Source of the DNA: Prevotella sp. E13-17
GTDB lineage: Bacteria; Bacteroidota; Bacteroidia; Bacteroidales; Bacteroidaceae
Assembly: GCF_022024035.1 (NCBI RefSeq)
Contig: NZ_CP091787.1
Coordinates: 2,356,001 to 2,420,000, forward strand
Direction of reading: 5' to 3'
DNA length: 64,000 nucleotides
The stretch's first letter is position 1; every line of letters starts with the position of its first letter. Positions 43,001-52,728 of this stretch are shown piece after piece. The position numbers and the translations under genes were made by a program. The notes beneath the pieces were generated by a model. That model was not told where the DNA came from. It searched no databases and worked only from the letters and a program-made list of their open reading frames with translations.

Positions 43001-46000
43001 CTTGCCATTCTTGACGAATACACCGTTCTTCACGCTCTGTACCTTCTGACCGTTCAGGTTGTAAACAACGCCCTCACTTTCAGAGAGGTCAGCATTGAGG
43101 TCACGAATACCCGATGTCACACCATCGATGGTGAAGTCCACGATGCGAGCGCCCATAGTCTTAGCCTCGATGTAAGCACGAGTACCCTTGATGAAGGTAC
43201 CATCATCCTTAGCCGACTTATAGATCTTGTTCTGATAGATGTAGTAGTCACCAGTCTTAACAAACTTGCTTGCGTCATAAGAACCCACGAAGTCGAAGTT
43301 GGTTCCAGCCACCTTAGCCTCACCTGTCTTCACCTGCACACCATTGAAGGTAACAGAAGCAGGAGCAGTAGAAGTCTTCAGCAGCACAGGCGTGTTAGCA
43401 GTAATAGCAGGCGTAGCCATCTTTGTAAAGCTAACCGTAGCATTCTGAGCATCAGCACTTGCCTCAGCATATTCAGCCACCTCTACAGTACCGAACTTAG
43501 CCGTAAGCGTAGCATTGTCAATGTCGAACGGAACCACAAACGTATTCCAGTTGGTGTTAGAGAGTGTACGAGTCAGGGTAACATCTGCGTAGTCAGAAGC
43601 AGCTGGAGTATAGTCAACTCCCTCGTTGATAGAAACAACGTCTGCTACAGCCTTCTTCAGTTCAATGTTAGAAACAGCAATGGCATTATCGGCGCTTACC
43701 GAACCGTTCTTCAAGAAAACTTTGTAGTTTCCATCCTCAACTTCGAATACGAAGTTTACAGCAACAACTGAACCTCCTGAGCTCACAGCTACATTAGGTG
43801 TATGAACAGTCTTTTCTTTAACAATGTCACCATTTTCTTTCGCAATCTGAATAGTAACATCCTTGTCTACCTGTCCCCAGCCACCTACTTGTGCAGTCAT
43901 ACGATAAACAGTATTTTTGAGAGGTATTGTATAGCCTACCGTCTCGCCATATGTATAAATAGTAGTTTTCGCACTATTAGTACCATCAAAACGGAAGTAT
44001 GCGCAAGAACGGGTACCATCACCCTGATTGAATACAGCAAGATTATCGTAGTTACCTTGACCAGAAGTCAGAACAAATGCTCGTGCATGATATGCTCCAC
44101 CTATACCAGCAGAATGGTCAGTTTTCCAACCATCCATAGTACCATCGTTTTCAGATAGAGCAAAGTCACCATTATAAATAGCATTCACCTCGGCAACATT
44201 AGCAGTCCATGTAGTGCCAGTCAGAGCAGTGGTAGCAGCAACTACATTCTTTCCTGATACGGTCTCTGGATTAACAGCCTTGGCTGCAGCAAGTTTAGTG
44301 AGAGCATCAACGTTATTATAAGGTGCATATTCACCATCTTCAAATCCAAGAGTCTTAGCCTCGGCAGCAGCAATGGCATCAGAAAGGGCTGTCTTCTCTG
44401 AAGCGGTTGCCTTTGGCTCGTAGTAAGTCAGAGTCCAGTTGTCATAAACTGTCCATGTGCCACAGTTAGCACCTGGGCGTGAAGGATTCTTAATACCAAT
44501 CTCCAAACTTCCTGTACCACTTCCTCCATCTGCTACATATACATATACCTCATTACTATAGTTACCTGTTGCAAGGGCTGTATAAGCAGAAGATTCGTTA
44601 TTAGGATAGTGTTTGCCACCAAAAGAATAATCACTTGCATATGCATCATTTGCTCCATAATCCATCACTGACTTAAGCTGTGTCTTTGCATCGCCTGCAT
44701 AAAGGTAAGTGATACCACGTGCACCGTCTGCTGCAGATACCTTGACATTGCTTGCTGCACGCTGGAAAGCATCGACGCTCAGTTTATAAAGACCTGGCTC
44801 CAGATTCTCCACAGTCTCTGAATAATAAGTCACTGGACCACTATCTGATTGATTACCAGGATAAACTTGGTATTTCTCAGCCTTAGAACCTGTAATAGTA
44901 ATAGATGTCTCTACATAATTAGTTGCTAATTCAGAATCAAGTGCAGCCTTCGTTGTGATACCTGCCATGCCAGCAGCAGTAGCAGCGTTGATTGACTGTG
45001 TGTTTGCATTGGCCGTGTAATTGTCAACATGAGAAGCGGTGCTTTCAAGTGACCAGATATTTGACGTACCTAGCAGATTAACTCCTTCAACAGCATCAGC
45101 AACAGTAGCTCCACTATTAGCTGCAAGATATTTGCTGTTGTTGGTGTTCAGGAACTTGTAACCGCCGGCAACTTTCGTTACGTTGAAATTGCGGATTCTA
45201 CTGTCAGTACAGTCACCATAACAGAATCCATCGTCGCCCAAATACAATTCACTGTCGAAGTATCTGAGTTGTGTGTTGTTGTTTCCGTCAGTGGCAACCT
45301 TGAATGCCAGTCCCCAGTTGTCGAGCACAGCCTGTGTGTTATAGGCACCAGCACGACTGATATAAGAGTTTGTATAAGTATTGTACATATAATATGTTCC
45401 ATCATATATTGCTGGAGTTGTCAAGGTAATGTTCTGAGCCTCATTATATGTACTACCAACAGCATAACCAATAGCATTTGCAGGAATAGCAAGCGTGAAG
45501 GCGGTGCCTACTGCAAGACCTGATGGTACCTCGAAACTGAAACCATTAGACGTTGGGGTAACTGCTATTGCATCACCATCGAAAGTGACGCCACTGAAAT
45601 CCTTGGTGAGAACTGCGCCTGGATTACTCGTCACCAGATCCTGATAGCTAACCGTAACAGTATTACCAGGCTGGATATATGTCTTGTCAGCAGTTGCCGA
45701 ACCAACAGTATAGGTATAGGAAGCCGGAGCAACCACGAGGTTATTAGCTGCACCTACAGACTTAACATAGTAACGTGTAACAGAGAGTGAATTATTCTCG
45801 GCAACGAGTGTGACACCACCTGTAGTGGCAGTAGTTAGTGTATAACCATCGGTTGTACAGATAATTTTGCTAAGATCCGTAGCTGTAGCATTATAGTTGT
45901 CGCCGGCAACGGCAATATCAAAGTAATACCATGTGTCAGCAGCCATAGCGCCGCCAGCAGGAAGTTCCTCTGCGTAGTCTTGAACAACCTTGCCAATATA

Positions 46001-47011
46001 GGTCATTTTAATCCAATCGACACCAAACCAATTAGTGCTTCTTGCACCGTTGTTCTTTACACCAACACGCAATTCTCCATCATTGACGAAAATACCATCA
46101 GTTGTATATGTATGAAGATCACTATCACCGCAATCATCCGTAACGCCGGCAAAAACCGTAACACTAGAATTATTTGTAGCATAGACGCCACTATTGCCAT
46201 TGGGGGTTCCTTGTGTATTCCACATAGATGCAGAAAGAGTATATCTGCCATCAGGCAGACCCGTCACAGTTTGGTAATAGTCGAAGTATCTAGCATGATT
46301 GTCACACCAGTGTTCTATAGCGGTATTTCCATGAACCCATGAGTTACCACCATCTTTGTTTATAGTCCAACCATTAAAAGAATCGTTAAAACACCCCCAG
46401 AAGTCCCAGTTACTGATAAACTCCGTAACATCAGAACCTGGCGCAATCTCCGTTCCTAAGAATGTTAATGTTACAGCATCAAAATTGGCCCAACGCGCAT
46501 TAATATCAGAATGACCGGCACAAGAAATTGCCAATGTGCCATCAGTAACTTTGGCTATAACTCTAGTATAACGCCAACCTGCTACACCTGAACCAATAGC
46601 TGTTTCTGTACCATTAGCAAGAATATTACCATTTGTGTCACCATTGCGGCTAAAGTAGCTTTCAGCTCCATTGGCAATCAATTTCATCCAAAGATCGGAA
46701 GCATTTGACATTTGAGCTGCCGCTTGTACCTGATAATAACCATTTGGTAAACTTGTTACTGTCTGGCTGATAGTAGCATCCCAAGACGAGCCCCAATTTG
46801 TAAGTTCAATAAAATTGGTAGTACCATCGAAACCTTTTCCATTGTAATAGCGAGCCTGACCTGTAATTGTCCATCCATCAGCATTGTCCGTAAAAGTAGG
46901 ATTGGTGATATACGAAGTCATATCATCACCCGGATTAGGATCTGCCCATGCCAAATTGCCACCCCCAACAAATAGGGCGCAAATAGCCATTAATAGTTTT
47001 AGTCTTCTCAT
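42983..47011 (-). CDS. Large secreted, modular, carbohydrate-binding-like protein with C-terminal sorting tail
   Basis: 1342 residues with a signal peptide (MRRLKLLMAICALFVGGGNL). Two similar N-terminal modules (about 28-170 and 185-335) have 'ADGWTITGQARYYNG' and 'FNGWTINKDGGNSWVHGN' patterns like galactose-binding/CBM sandwich domains. Further modules with 'LSENDGTMDGWKTDHSAG' and 'DGNYKVFLKNGSVSADN' follow. The end ('VYNLNGQKVQSVKNGVFVKN', then KKVVVK) is the usual Prevotella surface-protein tail. No catalytic domain is seen. It probably binds glycans at the cell surface. Serine/threonine/asparagine-rich throughout. A full promoter (47094-47125) precedes it. Confidence 0.78.
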   Translation of the reverse strand: MRRLKLLMAICALFVGGGNLAWADPNPGDDMTSYITNPTFTDNADGWTITGQARYYNGKGFDGTTNFIELTNWGSSWDATISQTVTSLPNGYYQVQAAAQMSNASDLWMKLIANGAESYFSRNGDTNGNILANGTETAIGSGVAGWRYTRVIAKVTDGTLAISCAGHSDINARWANFDAVTLTFLGTEIAPGSDVTEFISNWDFWGCFNDSFNGWTINKDGGNSWVHGNTAIEHWCDNHARYFDYYQTVTGLPDGRYTLSASMWNTQGTPNGNSGVYATNNSSVTVFAGVTDDCGDSDLHTYTTDGIFVNDGELRVGVKNNGARSTNWFGVDWIKMTYIGKVVQDYAEELPAGGAMAADTWYYFDIAVAGDNYNATATDLSKIICTTDGYTLTTATTGGVTLVAENNSLSVTRYYVKSVGAANNLVVAPASYTYTVGSATADKTYIQPGNTVTVSYQDLVTSNPGAVLTKDFSGVTFDGDAIAVTPTSNGFSFEVPSGLAVGTAFTLAIPANAIGYAVGSTYNEAQNITLTTPAIYDGTYYMYNTYTNSYISRAGAYNTQAVLDNWGLAFKVATDGNNNTQLRYFDSELYLGDDGFCYGDCTDSRIRNFNVTKVAGGYKFLNTNNSKYLAANSGATVADAVEGVNLLGTSNIWSLESTASHVDNYTANANTQSINAATAAGMAGITTKAALDSELATNYVETSITITGSKAEKYQVYPGNQSDSGPVTYYSETVENLEPGLYKLSVDAFQRAASNVKVSAADGARGITYLYAGDAKTQLKSVMDYGANDAYASDYSFGGKHYPNNESSAYTALATGNYSNEVYVYVADGGSGTGSLEIGIKNPSRPGANCGTWTVYDNWTLTYYEPKATASEKTALSDAIAAAEAKTLGFEDGEYAPYNNVDALTKLAAAKAVNPETVSGKNVVAATTALTGTTWTANVAEVNAIYNGDFALSENDGTMDGWKTDHSAGIGGAYHARAFVLTSGQGNYDNLAVFNQGDGTRSCAYFRFDGTNSAKTTIYTYGETVGYTIPLKNTVYRMTAQVGGWGQVDKDVTIQIAKENGDIVKEKTVHTPNVAVSSGGSVVAVNFVFEVEDGNYKVFLKNGSVSADNAIAVSNIELKKAVADVVSINEGVDYTPAASDYADVTLTRTLSNTNWNTFVVPFDIDNATLTAKFGTVEVAEYAEASADAQNATVSFTKMATPAITANTPVLLKTSTAPASVTFNGVQVKTGEAKVAGTNFDFVGSYDASKFVKTGDYYIYQNKIYKSAKDDGTFIKGTRAYIEAKTMGARIVDFTIDGVTSGIRDLNADLSESEGVVYNLNGQKVQSVKNGVFVKNGKKVVVK

Positions 47012-47093
47012 AAATAGTTAGTATTGTTAGTTAGTAATAAGTTATTCTTAACGTTTTAGTAATTAGTACGTTAGATATCACATCTATCAGTTG

Positions 47094-47125
47094 CAAAAAT
47101 AGGATATTTTTATGATATGACCAAA
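47094..47125 (-). promoter_or_regulatory. Promoter of the large secreted protein gene
   Basis: Minus strand TTTG (47125-47122) and TATTTTTG (47101-47094), 20-bp spacer; leader about 80 nt. Confidence 0.7.
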
Positions 47126-47274
47126 TAAAATTGCCATAAAAAACAAAAATAGGACGAAAATTTTTCTTTCGCCCTATTTCATTTTATGTTCTTTATCAAT
47201 GATTTTTATCACTTTCTGACAAAATCCAAGGATATAATTTGCCGTTTTTTGGACAAAATCCAAGGATTTAGTGC

Positions 47275-49722
47275 TTAAAGGTTCTTTTGGGGATAAAGCG
47301 CATCCCACCATGTGGAGTCGTCTTTCAGCCATTTGGCAAACCACGCCATCTGGGTGGCCAACCACTTCTCTTTCTTGGCATAGTCCAGGATGTGATGGTT
47401 CTCACCTTTCACCTGAACCAGAGCCACCTCGCGGCCCAACAGCTTGAGCGCGGTGAACATCTGCAGACTCTCTACCAGAGGGACATTGGTGTCGGCATCG
47501 CCATGAAGCAACAGCAACGGGGTGTGAATCTTGTCGGCATTGAACAGTGGCGACTGGTCAACATACAACTGTCGGTGGCTCCAGGGATAGCTGTTGGCCA
47601 TCGACACCTCGCTGTAGTTGTAGCCCCAATAGCCCTGTCCCCAGTAGCTGGTGTGGTTGGCAATGCCGGCATGACTGACGGCAGCGGCAAAGATGTCAGT
47701 CTGCGTCTGCAGATATTGTGTCATGAAACCGCCATACGAAGCGCCCATACATCCCACTTTCTCGGCATTGATGAAGGGATGAGCAGCACAAATCTGCTTC
47801 ACGCCCTCGATGATGTCTTCGGCAGGCCCATGACCAGCGGTGTTGACATGGCGCGAAGCCCACTCCTGACCGAATCCGGTGGCGCCGCTGGGTTCTACGA
47901 TGTAGGCCACATAACCCAGCGAGTTCCAGTACTGAGGGGCATAAGGCGACTCGAAATAACGGCTGGTGGGCGAACAACCACCATAATAATAGACAATCAT
48001 GGGATACTTCTTTGTGGCATCGAAGTCTTTGGGCAGATAGAGACGACCATAGACCGTGTCTCCCTTTGAGTTGGTGTAGTTCCAGTCCTCACAGGTGCCC
48101 AACTCTGCATCTCCCAGGGCCTCGCGACCGTCAAACAGCTGGCTGTCTTTTGCCTTCTTGAAGATGTTGGCGACAGAAGCTACATAGGCAGAGGCTGGTT
48201 CCATGGTCTTATAGGAGAGATAAGCCACGGTGGCGGCATGCGATGCCATGTCATAACGGTAGATGTTATCACCCGTCACGGGCATTCTCTTGATCTGACC
48301 GTTCTGGGGATTGAGCTGATAGAGATAGACATAGTCGCGACACTCAGCACGGAAATAGACCTTTTCATCTACCGACGACCAAACGACATGGCCTGTCACC
48401 GAGGGGTCGAAGTCCTTGGTCAGGGGCTTCACCTGCTTCGTGGCGATATCATAGAGGAAGAGTTCGTTCTCGGTCATACTGGGCGTCACGTCGGCAGCCA
48501 ACTGACAACCGATGCGGTTGAAGGCTTCGGGGCTGCCACTGAACAGGATCTGCCTCCCGTCGGGCGAAAAGGTGCCGCCACCCAAGAATCCCTCACACTG
48601 CATCAGGGTGTCGGTCTGCAGCGTCTGTGCATCGATGACAAACACATCTTGCACCTCGGTAGGACGCTTGGCCAGACGGGAATATGAAGACACGACCAAC
48701 AGTTTTTTACCGTCTTGCGAGATGTCCGACAGGTAGGTGGTCTGACGTCCAAAGGTGATGCGCTGACACAATCCGCTGGCTATGTCGTAGCGTTTCAGGT
48801 AGTATCGTGAGCGCCAGCCTGGCTGACGGTCGTCCATCTCCAGCACCTGATAGACGTCGGCATCCTCCTTGGGACCTTCTTCCTGACAGGTGAAAATCAG
48901 GAAATCCTCCGTGGGACTGATGGTATAGTCATCGCGTGGAATGTCATAAGCCCACTGCCTGCGCTGCCCGGTCAGAGGATTGACCTGATAGAGCACGCGC
49001 TTGTTGCCCTGATACTCTTCTTCGATGTAGGCACAGGTGCGCGGCATCCACCTGCCCATCGACGTGGGGCGCGACAGCAGACGCTGGCTCTTCACGTCGC
49101 GCAGCTCGTAGCTCCACTGGCTGTTGCCACCACGGGCCGTGGTCTGATAGGCCACCATCACATACTGACCGTCTGCCGATAGCGAGACGCTGCGCACGCG
49201 CTTGCCATCGGTCAGGTCGTGTACCATGTAGGGATGTTGCTTGCTGAGCACAGGTGTCAGCGCACGGGTCATGTCCATGGTCACGTGGATGCTGTCACTA
49301 TCGGCTGGCTGAGCCAGAAAACGTACAGCCACCTCGTGGTGCTCGGGGGCCAGTTTCACCTCGCCCTTCACCTCTTGACCATCAACATAGACCTGATAGT
49401 TCTTGGGACCTTTCACGTGGATGGATCCCTTGGTATAGTCGCTGTTGTTCACGTAGAAGCTAAGCACACCCACACTCTTGCTGTCTGCCAACGAGGGCAA
49501 CACATGACCCTCGAAGGTGGTGAGAGGCTGACTTCCCAAGGCCAGCTCGTTGAGAAGGGTTTTCTCGTCAAACTTATCACCTTTCACATTCACAGAGTCC
49601 ATGCACTGCGGTGTCTTCACCGCAAAGGGACCTGCCAGGTTGAAGGCCTTCACGTCGGTCTTCACCTGTGCCGATGCTGCCATACTCAACAGCAGCATGG
49701 CAAACACAATCTTGCGATTCAT
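47275..49722 (-). CDS. S9 family (prolyl oligopeptidase-like) exported peptidase
   Basis: 815 residues from the ATG at 49722 (an ATG directly before is equal). Signal peptide 'MNRKIVFAMLLLSMAASAQ'. A beta-propeller (about 150-530) precedes the alpha/beta-hydrolase. The triad is seen in 'GCMGASYGGFMTQYL' (Ser), 'HGDADTNVPLVES' (Asp) and 'GENHHILDY' (His). It probably cleaves peptides in the periplasm. This gene is distinct from the DPP IV at 27.8 kb. Two GACAAAATCCAAGGAT repeats lie just downstream (47218, 47252). Confidence 0.92.
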   Translation of the reverse strand: MNRKIVFAMLLLSMAASAQVKTDVKAFNLAGPFAVKTPQCMDSVNVKGDKFDEKTLLNELALGSQPLTTFEGHVLPSLADSKSVGVLSFYVNNSDYTKGSIHVKGPKNYQVYVDGQEVKGEVKLAPEHHEVAVRFLAQPADSDSIHVTMDMTRALTPVLSKQHPYMVHDLTDGKRVRSVSLSADGQYVMVAYQTTARGGNSQWSYELRDVKSQRLLSRPTSMGRWMPRTCAYIEEEYQGNKRVLYQVNPLTGQRRQWAYDIPRDDYTISPTEDFLIFTCQEEGPKEDADVYQVLEMDDRQPGWRSRYYLKRYDIASGLCQRITFGRQTTYLSDISQDGKKLLVVSSYSRLAKRPTEVQDVFVIDAQTLQTDTLMQCEGFLGGGTFSPDGRQILFSGSPEAFNRIGCQLAADVTPSMTENELFLYDIATKQVKPLTKDFDPSVTGHVVWSSVDEKVYFRAECRDYVYLYQLNPQNGQIKRMPVTGDNIYRYDMASHAATVAYLSYKTMEPASAYVASVANIFKKAKDSQLFDGREALGDAELGTCEDWNYTNSKGDTVYGRLYLPKDFDATKKYPMIVYYYGGCSPTSRYFESPYAPQYWNSLGYVAYIVEPSGATGFGQEWASRHVNTAGHGPAEDIIEGVKQICAAHPFINAEKVGCMGASYGGFMTQYLQTQTDIFAAAVSHAGIANHTSYWGQGYWGYNYSEVSMANSYPWSHRQLYVDQSPLFNADKIHTPLLLLHGDADTNVPLVESLQMFTALKLLGREVALVQVKGENHHILDYAKKEKWLATQMAWFAKWLKDDSTWWDALYPQKNL

Positions 49723-49760
49723 CATTGCTTTTCTATTTTATTTTTTGTATTAGTCTGATG

Positions 49761-50552
49761 CTATTTTCCAAGTTCCCAGAAAGCCACAGCTGCTGCGGCA
49801 GCCACATTCAGGGAGTCCACGCCATGGGCCATCGGGATGCGCACCACATAATCGGTGCTGGCAATGGTGTCCTTGGGCAATCCGTCGCCCTCTGTTCCCA
49901 TCACGATGGCCAACCGAGTCTCTGCTTTCAGCCTGGGATCGTCGAGGGCTATCGACTTGTCGGTCAGCGCCATCGCCACAGTCTTGAAGCCCATAGTCTT
50001 CAGCTCGTCATAGCTATCCAGCCAGGTCCAAGGCACCAGAAAGACCGACCCCATCGACACACGCACGGCACGTCGGTTCAAAGGGTCGCAGGCATTCCTT
50101 GTCAGCAGCACGGCATCAATGCCCAAAGCTGCTGCCGAACGGAAGATGGCCCCGATGTTTGTCGTGTCCACCACCCCATCAATGACTACCACCCGACGGG
50201 CGCCATCGAGCACACGCGCCATCGAGCATGCAGGCTGACGGCGCATGGCACACAACACACCACGTGTCAAGGTGTAGCCCGTCAACTGCGCCAGCAGTTC
50301 GCGCTCACCCGTATAGACAGGTATATCGCCACATCGTGCAATGATATCAGCCGCATCCCCCGTGATATGTCGGCGTTCGCAAAGCAGCGACACAGGCACA
50401 TACCCCGCGTCCAGCGCCACCCTGATCACCTTCGGGCTCTCAGCAATAAACATCCCCTTTTCAGGATCCAGAACATTGCGCAACTGCGCTTCGGTCAACT
50501 TCCCGAACACCTCCAGTCCCGCATCATTCAACGAAGAAACTTCAATAATCAT
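49761..50552 (-). CDS. TrmH/SpoU family rRNA or tRNA 2'-O-methyltransferase
   Basis: 263 residues. An N-terminal substrate-binding domain (about 1-95) and a SPOUT knot domain with the three motifs 'TTNIGAIFRSAAALG', 'IVMGTEGDGLP' and 'VRIPMAHGVDSLNVAAAAAV'. These methylate the ribose of an RNA nucleotide; the target is not fixed. It follows rsgA on the same strand, after a short spacer with four perfect 7-bp repeats. Confidence 0.93.
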   Translation of the reverse strand: MIIEVSSLNDAGLEVFGKLTEAQLRNVLDPEKGMFIAESPKVIRVALDAGYVPVSLLCERRHITGDAADIIARCGDIPVYTGERELLAQLTGYTLTRGVLCAMRRQPACSMARVLDGARRVVVIDGVVDTTNIGAIFRSAAALGIDAVLLTRNACDPLNRRAVRVSMGSVFLVPWTWLDSYDELKTMGFKTVAMALTDKSIALDDPRLKAETRLAIVMGTEGDGLPKDTIASTDYVVRIPMAHGVDSLNVAAAAAVAFWELGK

Positions 50553-50571
50553 AACCTCTCACCTCTCAATT

Positions 50572-50599
50572 CTCATCTCTCATCTCTCATCTCTCATCT
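50572..50599 (-). repeat. Four tandem heptanucleotides upstream of the SpoU gene
   Basis: CTCATCT repeated four times exactly at 50572-50599, with decayed copies on the left; next to it a TGCGGC/GCCGCA hairpin. It sits in the 64-bp gap between rsgA and the SpoU gene, within ~20 bp of the start codon. Confidence 0.85.
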
Positions 50600-50616
50600 T
50601 GCGGCGCAGCCGCACA

Positions 50617-51537
50617 TCACTGTGCCGCTCTATATTTTCCCTCTTCCTTATCGTTGAGCATCGAGAGATACGACTGATAGCGACTTTCTGCAATGTAGTG
50701 ATTTTCCAAGGCTTCGAGCACGGCGCAACCAGGCTCGTGCGTATGCGTACAATTTGAGAATCGACAGTCTTTCGAAAAGCGGAAGATGTCCTTGAAATAA
50801 CCCGTAATCTCTTCGGGCTCCATGTCGAAGGTACCAAATCCTTTGATACCCGGCGTATCAATTAAGTATCCAGAGGGGGCGATGGGAATCATCTCACTGA
50901 ACGTCGTGGTGTGCATACCCGTATTGTGTGCATCGCTGATCTCCGAGGTGCGCAGGTTGGCATGGGGCGCCAGTCGGTTTATCAGTGTTGACTTGCCCAC
51001 ACCACTATTGCCGCTCAACAGTGTCACCTTGCCATTCAGCATCTGTCGCAGGTCTTCTACACCATCACCTCGACAGGCCGAAATCTGACGACACTCATAA
51101 CCGACAGTCTCGTAGAGCGTTACCATCATCTGTTGATAACGCAACTCATCGGCATCCAGCAGGTCTGTCTTGTTAAACACCAATACCACAGGGACACTAT
51201 AAGCCTCAGCCGATGCGAGAAAACGATCAATAAAAGTGGTTGAAGTTTCTGGTTTACTAATTGTTACAATCAGGAAAGCCTGGTCAACATTAGCCGCAAG
51301 AATATGACTCTGCTTCGATAAATTAATACTCTTGCGGATAATATAGTTGCGGCGGTCCGCTATCTCAACAATCCATCCTTCGCCATTCACCTCCACACGG
51401 TCGCCCACAGCAACGGGGTTGGTGGTGCGAATGCCCTTCAGACGGAAATTACCCTTTATCTTACAATCAAGCAGCTGGCCATCGTCCATGCGGACGGTGT
51501 ACCAGCTGCCAGTATTCTTAATGACCAGTCCTTTCAT
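50617..51537 (-). CDS. rsgA: Ribosome small subunit-dependent GTPase A
   Basis: 306 residues. It helps mature the 30S subunit. N-terminal S1/OB domain (1-70), then a circularly permuted GTPase: 'VFNKTDLL' (G4), '[17 protein letters not shown]' (G1), 'DTPGIKGF' (G3). The zinc-binding region '[14 protein letters not shown]' closes it. The ATG shares one base with the frr stop (TAATG), so the two genes are translationally coupled. Confidence 0.97.
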   Translation of the reverse strand: MKGLVIKNTGSWYTVRMDDGQLLDCKIKGNFRLKGIRTTNPVAVGDRVEVNGEGWIVEIADRRNYIIRKSINLSKQSHILAANVDQAFLIVTISKPETSTTFIDRFLASAEAYSVPVVLVFNKTDLLDADELRYQQMMVTLYETVGYECRQISACRGDGVEDLRQMLNGKVTLLSGNSGVGKSTLINRLAPHANLRTSEISDAHNTGMHTTTFSEMIPIAPSGYLIDTPGIKGFGTFDMEPEEITGYFKDIFRFSKDCRFSNCTHTHEPGCAVLEALENHYIAESRYQSYLSMLNDKEEGKYRAAQ

Positions 51538-52097
51538 TAAACCGTCATAATCTCCTTGTTCTTAGCCTCAATCAGCTCATCGAGCTTCTTGATATATTTG
51601 TCGTGCAACTTCTGCAACTCTGCCTCGGCATCCTTCTCGTTGTCTTCGCTCAGACCGTCCTTGATGGCCTTCTTCAGCTTATCCTTCACGTCGGCACGCA
51701 CATTGCGCACCTCCACCTTTGCCTTCTCGGCTATCTTATTGCACTGCTTCACCAAGTCACGACGACGCTCTTCTGTGGGCTGAGGAAGTGCCAGTCGAAT
51801 CACCTCGCCATTGTTCTCTGGGGTGATACCGACATCGCTGTCCATGATGGCCTTCTCAATATCACGAATCTGCTTGCGGTCCCAAGGTTTGATGGCGATG
51901 GTTCGTGCATCGGGACAGTTCACCGTGGCCACCTGATTCAGTGGTACTCTGCTTCCATATGACTCCACACGCACGCCATCAAGGATGGCCACGTTGGCAC
52001 GTCCGGCACGAATGCGGCTCAATTCTTCCTCCAAGAACATCGCAGCCATCTCCATGCGCTCTTCACTTTTACTCAATGTCTCTTTAACGTCTATCAT
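51537..52097 (-). CDS. frr: Ribosome recycling factor
   Basis: 186 residues from the ATG at 52097, the standard size. It splits post-termination ribosomes with EF-G. '[19 protein letters not shown]' and '[20 protein letters not shown]' are family signatures, with two long helices at the ends. A box TAAATTTG (minus, 52131-52124) is upstream. The longer open frame to 52229 crosses this promoter and was not used. Confidence 0.97.
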   Translation of the reverse strand: MIDVKETLSKSEERMEMAAMFLEEELSRIRAGRANVAILDGVRVESYGSRVPLNQVATVNCPDARTIAIKPWDRKQIRDIEKAIMDSDVGITPENNGEVIRLALPQPTEERRRDLVKQCNKIAEKAKVEVRNVRADVKDKLKKAIKDGLSEDNEKDAEAELQKLHDKYIKKLDELIEAKNKEIMTV

Positions 52098-52215
52098 AAT
52101 TATTTGATTTAATTTTCTGTTGACAAATTTAGTGGTTTTATTTTGATTGAGCAACAAAAAGGATTTTTTTTTGTAAAAAAACAAAGGAAATGTACTATTT
52201 TTCCAAAATAATATA

Positions 52216-52223
52216 TATCTTTG
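52216..52223 (+). promoter_or_regulatory. -7 promoter box for the secreted 152-residue protein
   Basis: TATCTTTG, 20 bp before the ATG at 52244. No clear -33 TTTG. Confidence 0.6.
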
Positions 52224-52243
52224 CCACAAAATAGTCGAAAGTT

Positions 52244-52702
52244 ATGAAGGTTTTAAGAAGTTTAATTGCAGCACTGCTGCTCACAGTCAGCGCCCAAATG
52301 ATGGCCGACAATTTTGTCTATCTGACCGTTAGTCAGAATGGCTCTGCCAGCAATTTTGAGGTGAGCAAGATTAACAAGATCACATTCGATGCCTCCGACA
52401 TGATTTTCACCATGACCGATGGCACTTCACAGCGTCTGCCACTTTCTGGGTTGTCGAAGATGTTTTTCTCGGATGGCGGGCTCAACAGCATTGCCACACA
52501 GGACATGGCTTCGAAGTGTGAACTGCGCGATGGCACCTTGCGTATTGAGATTGCCAACGGTGAGCGTTGCACACTTTACAATTTGAAAGGTGAGGAGATT
52601 TTTAAAGCCAACGAATCTGTCACGCTCAGCGTCAGCTCGCTGAAAAAGGGCGTCTATATCGTTAAGATTGGAAACGAGGCAAAAAAAATACTCAACAAGT
52701 AG
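52244..52702 (+). CDS. Small secreted protein with C-terminal sorting-like domain
   Basis: 152 residues: signal peptide (MKVLRSLIAALLLTVSAQMM), a short beta-rich module ('VSKINKITFDASDMIFTMTD'), and an end that resembles type IX secretion/por-type sorting domains ('CTLYNLKGEEIFKAN' and 'LKKGVYIVKIGNEAKKIL'). It has no catalytic motif. It lies upstream of two histidine kinases on the same strand and might be a secreted partner, which is only positional inference. Confidence 0.7.
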   Translation: MKVLRSLIAALLLTVSAQMMADNFVYLTVSQNGSASNFEVSKINKITFDASDMIFTMTDGTSQRLPLSGLSKMFFSDGGLNSIATQDMASKCELRDGTLRIEIANGERCTLYNLKGEEIFKANESVTLSVSSLKKGVYIVKIGNEAKKILNK

Positions 52703-52728
52703 AAAACCTTTAAATAACTAAAAACACC

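Noticed and set aside
47012..47274. A gene between the large secreted protein and the S9 peptidase
   Set aside because: The 63-codon minus-strand frame at 47174-47365 overlaps the S9 3' end in another frame and has no start context; the gap holds only a promoter and short repeats.
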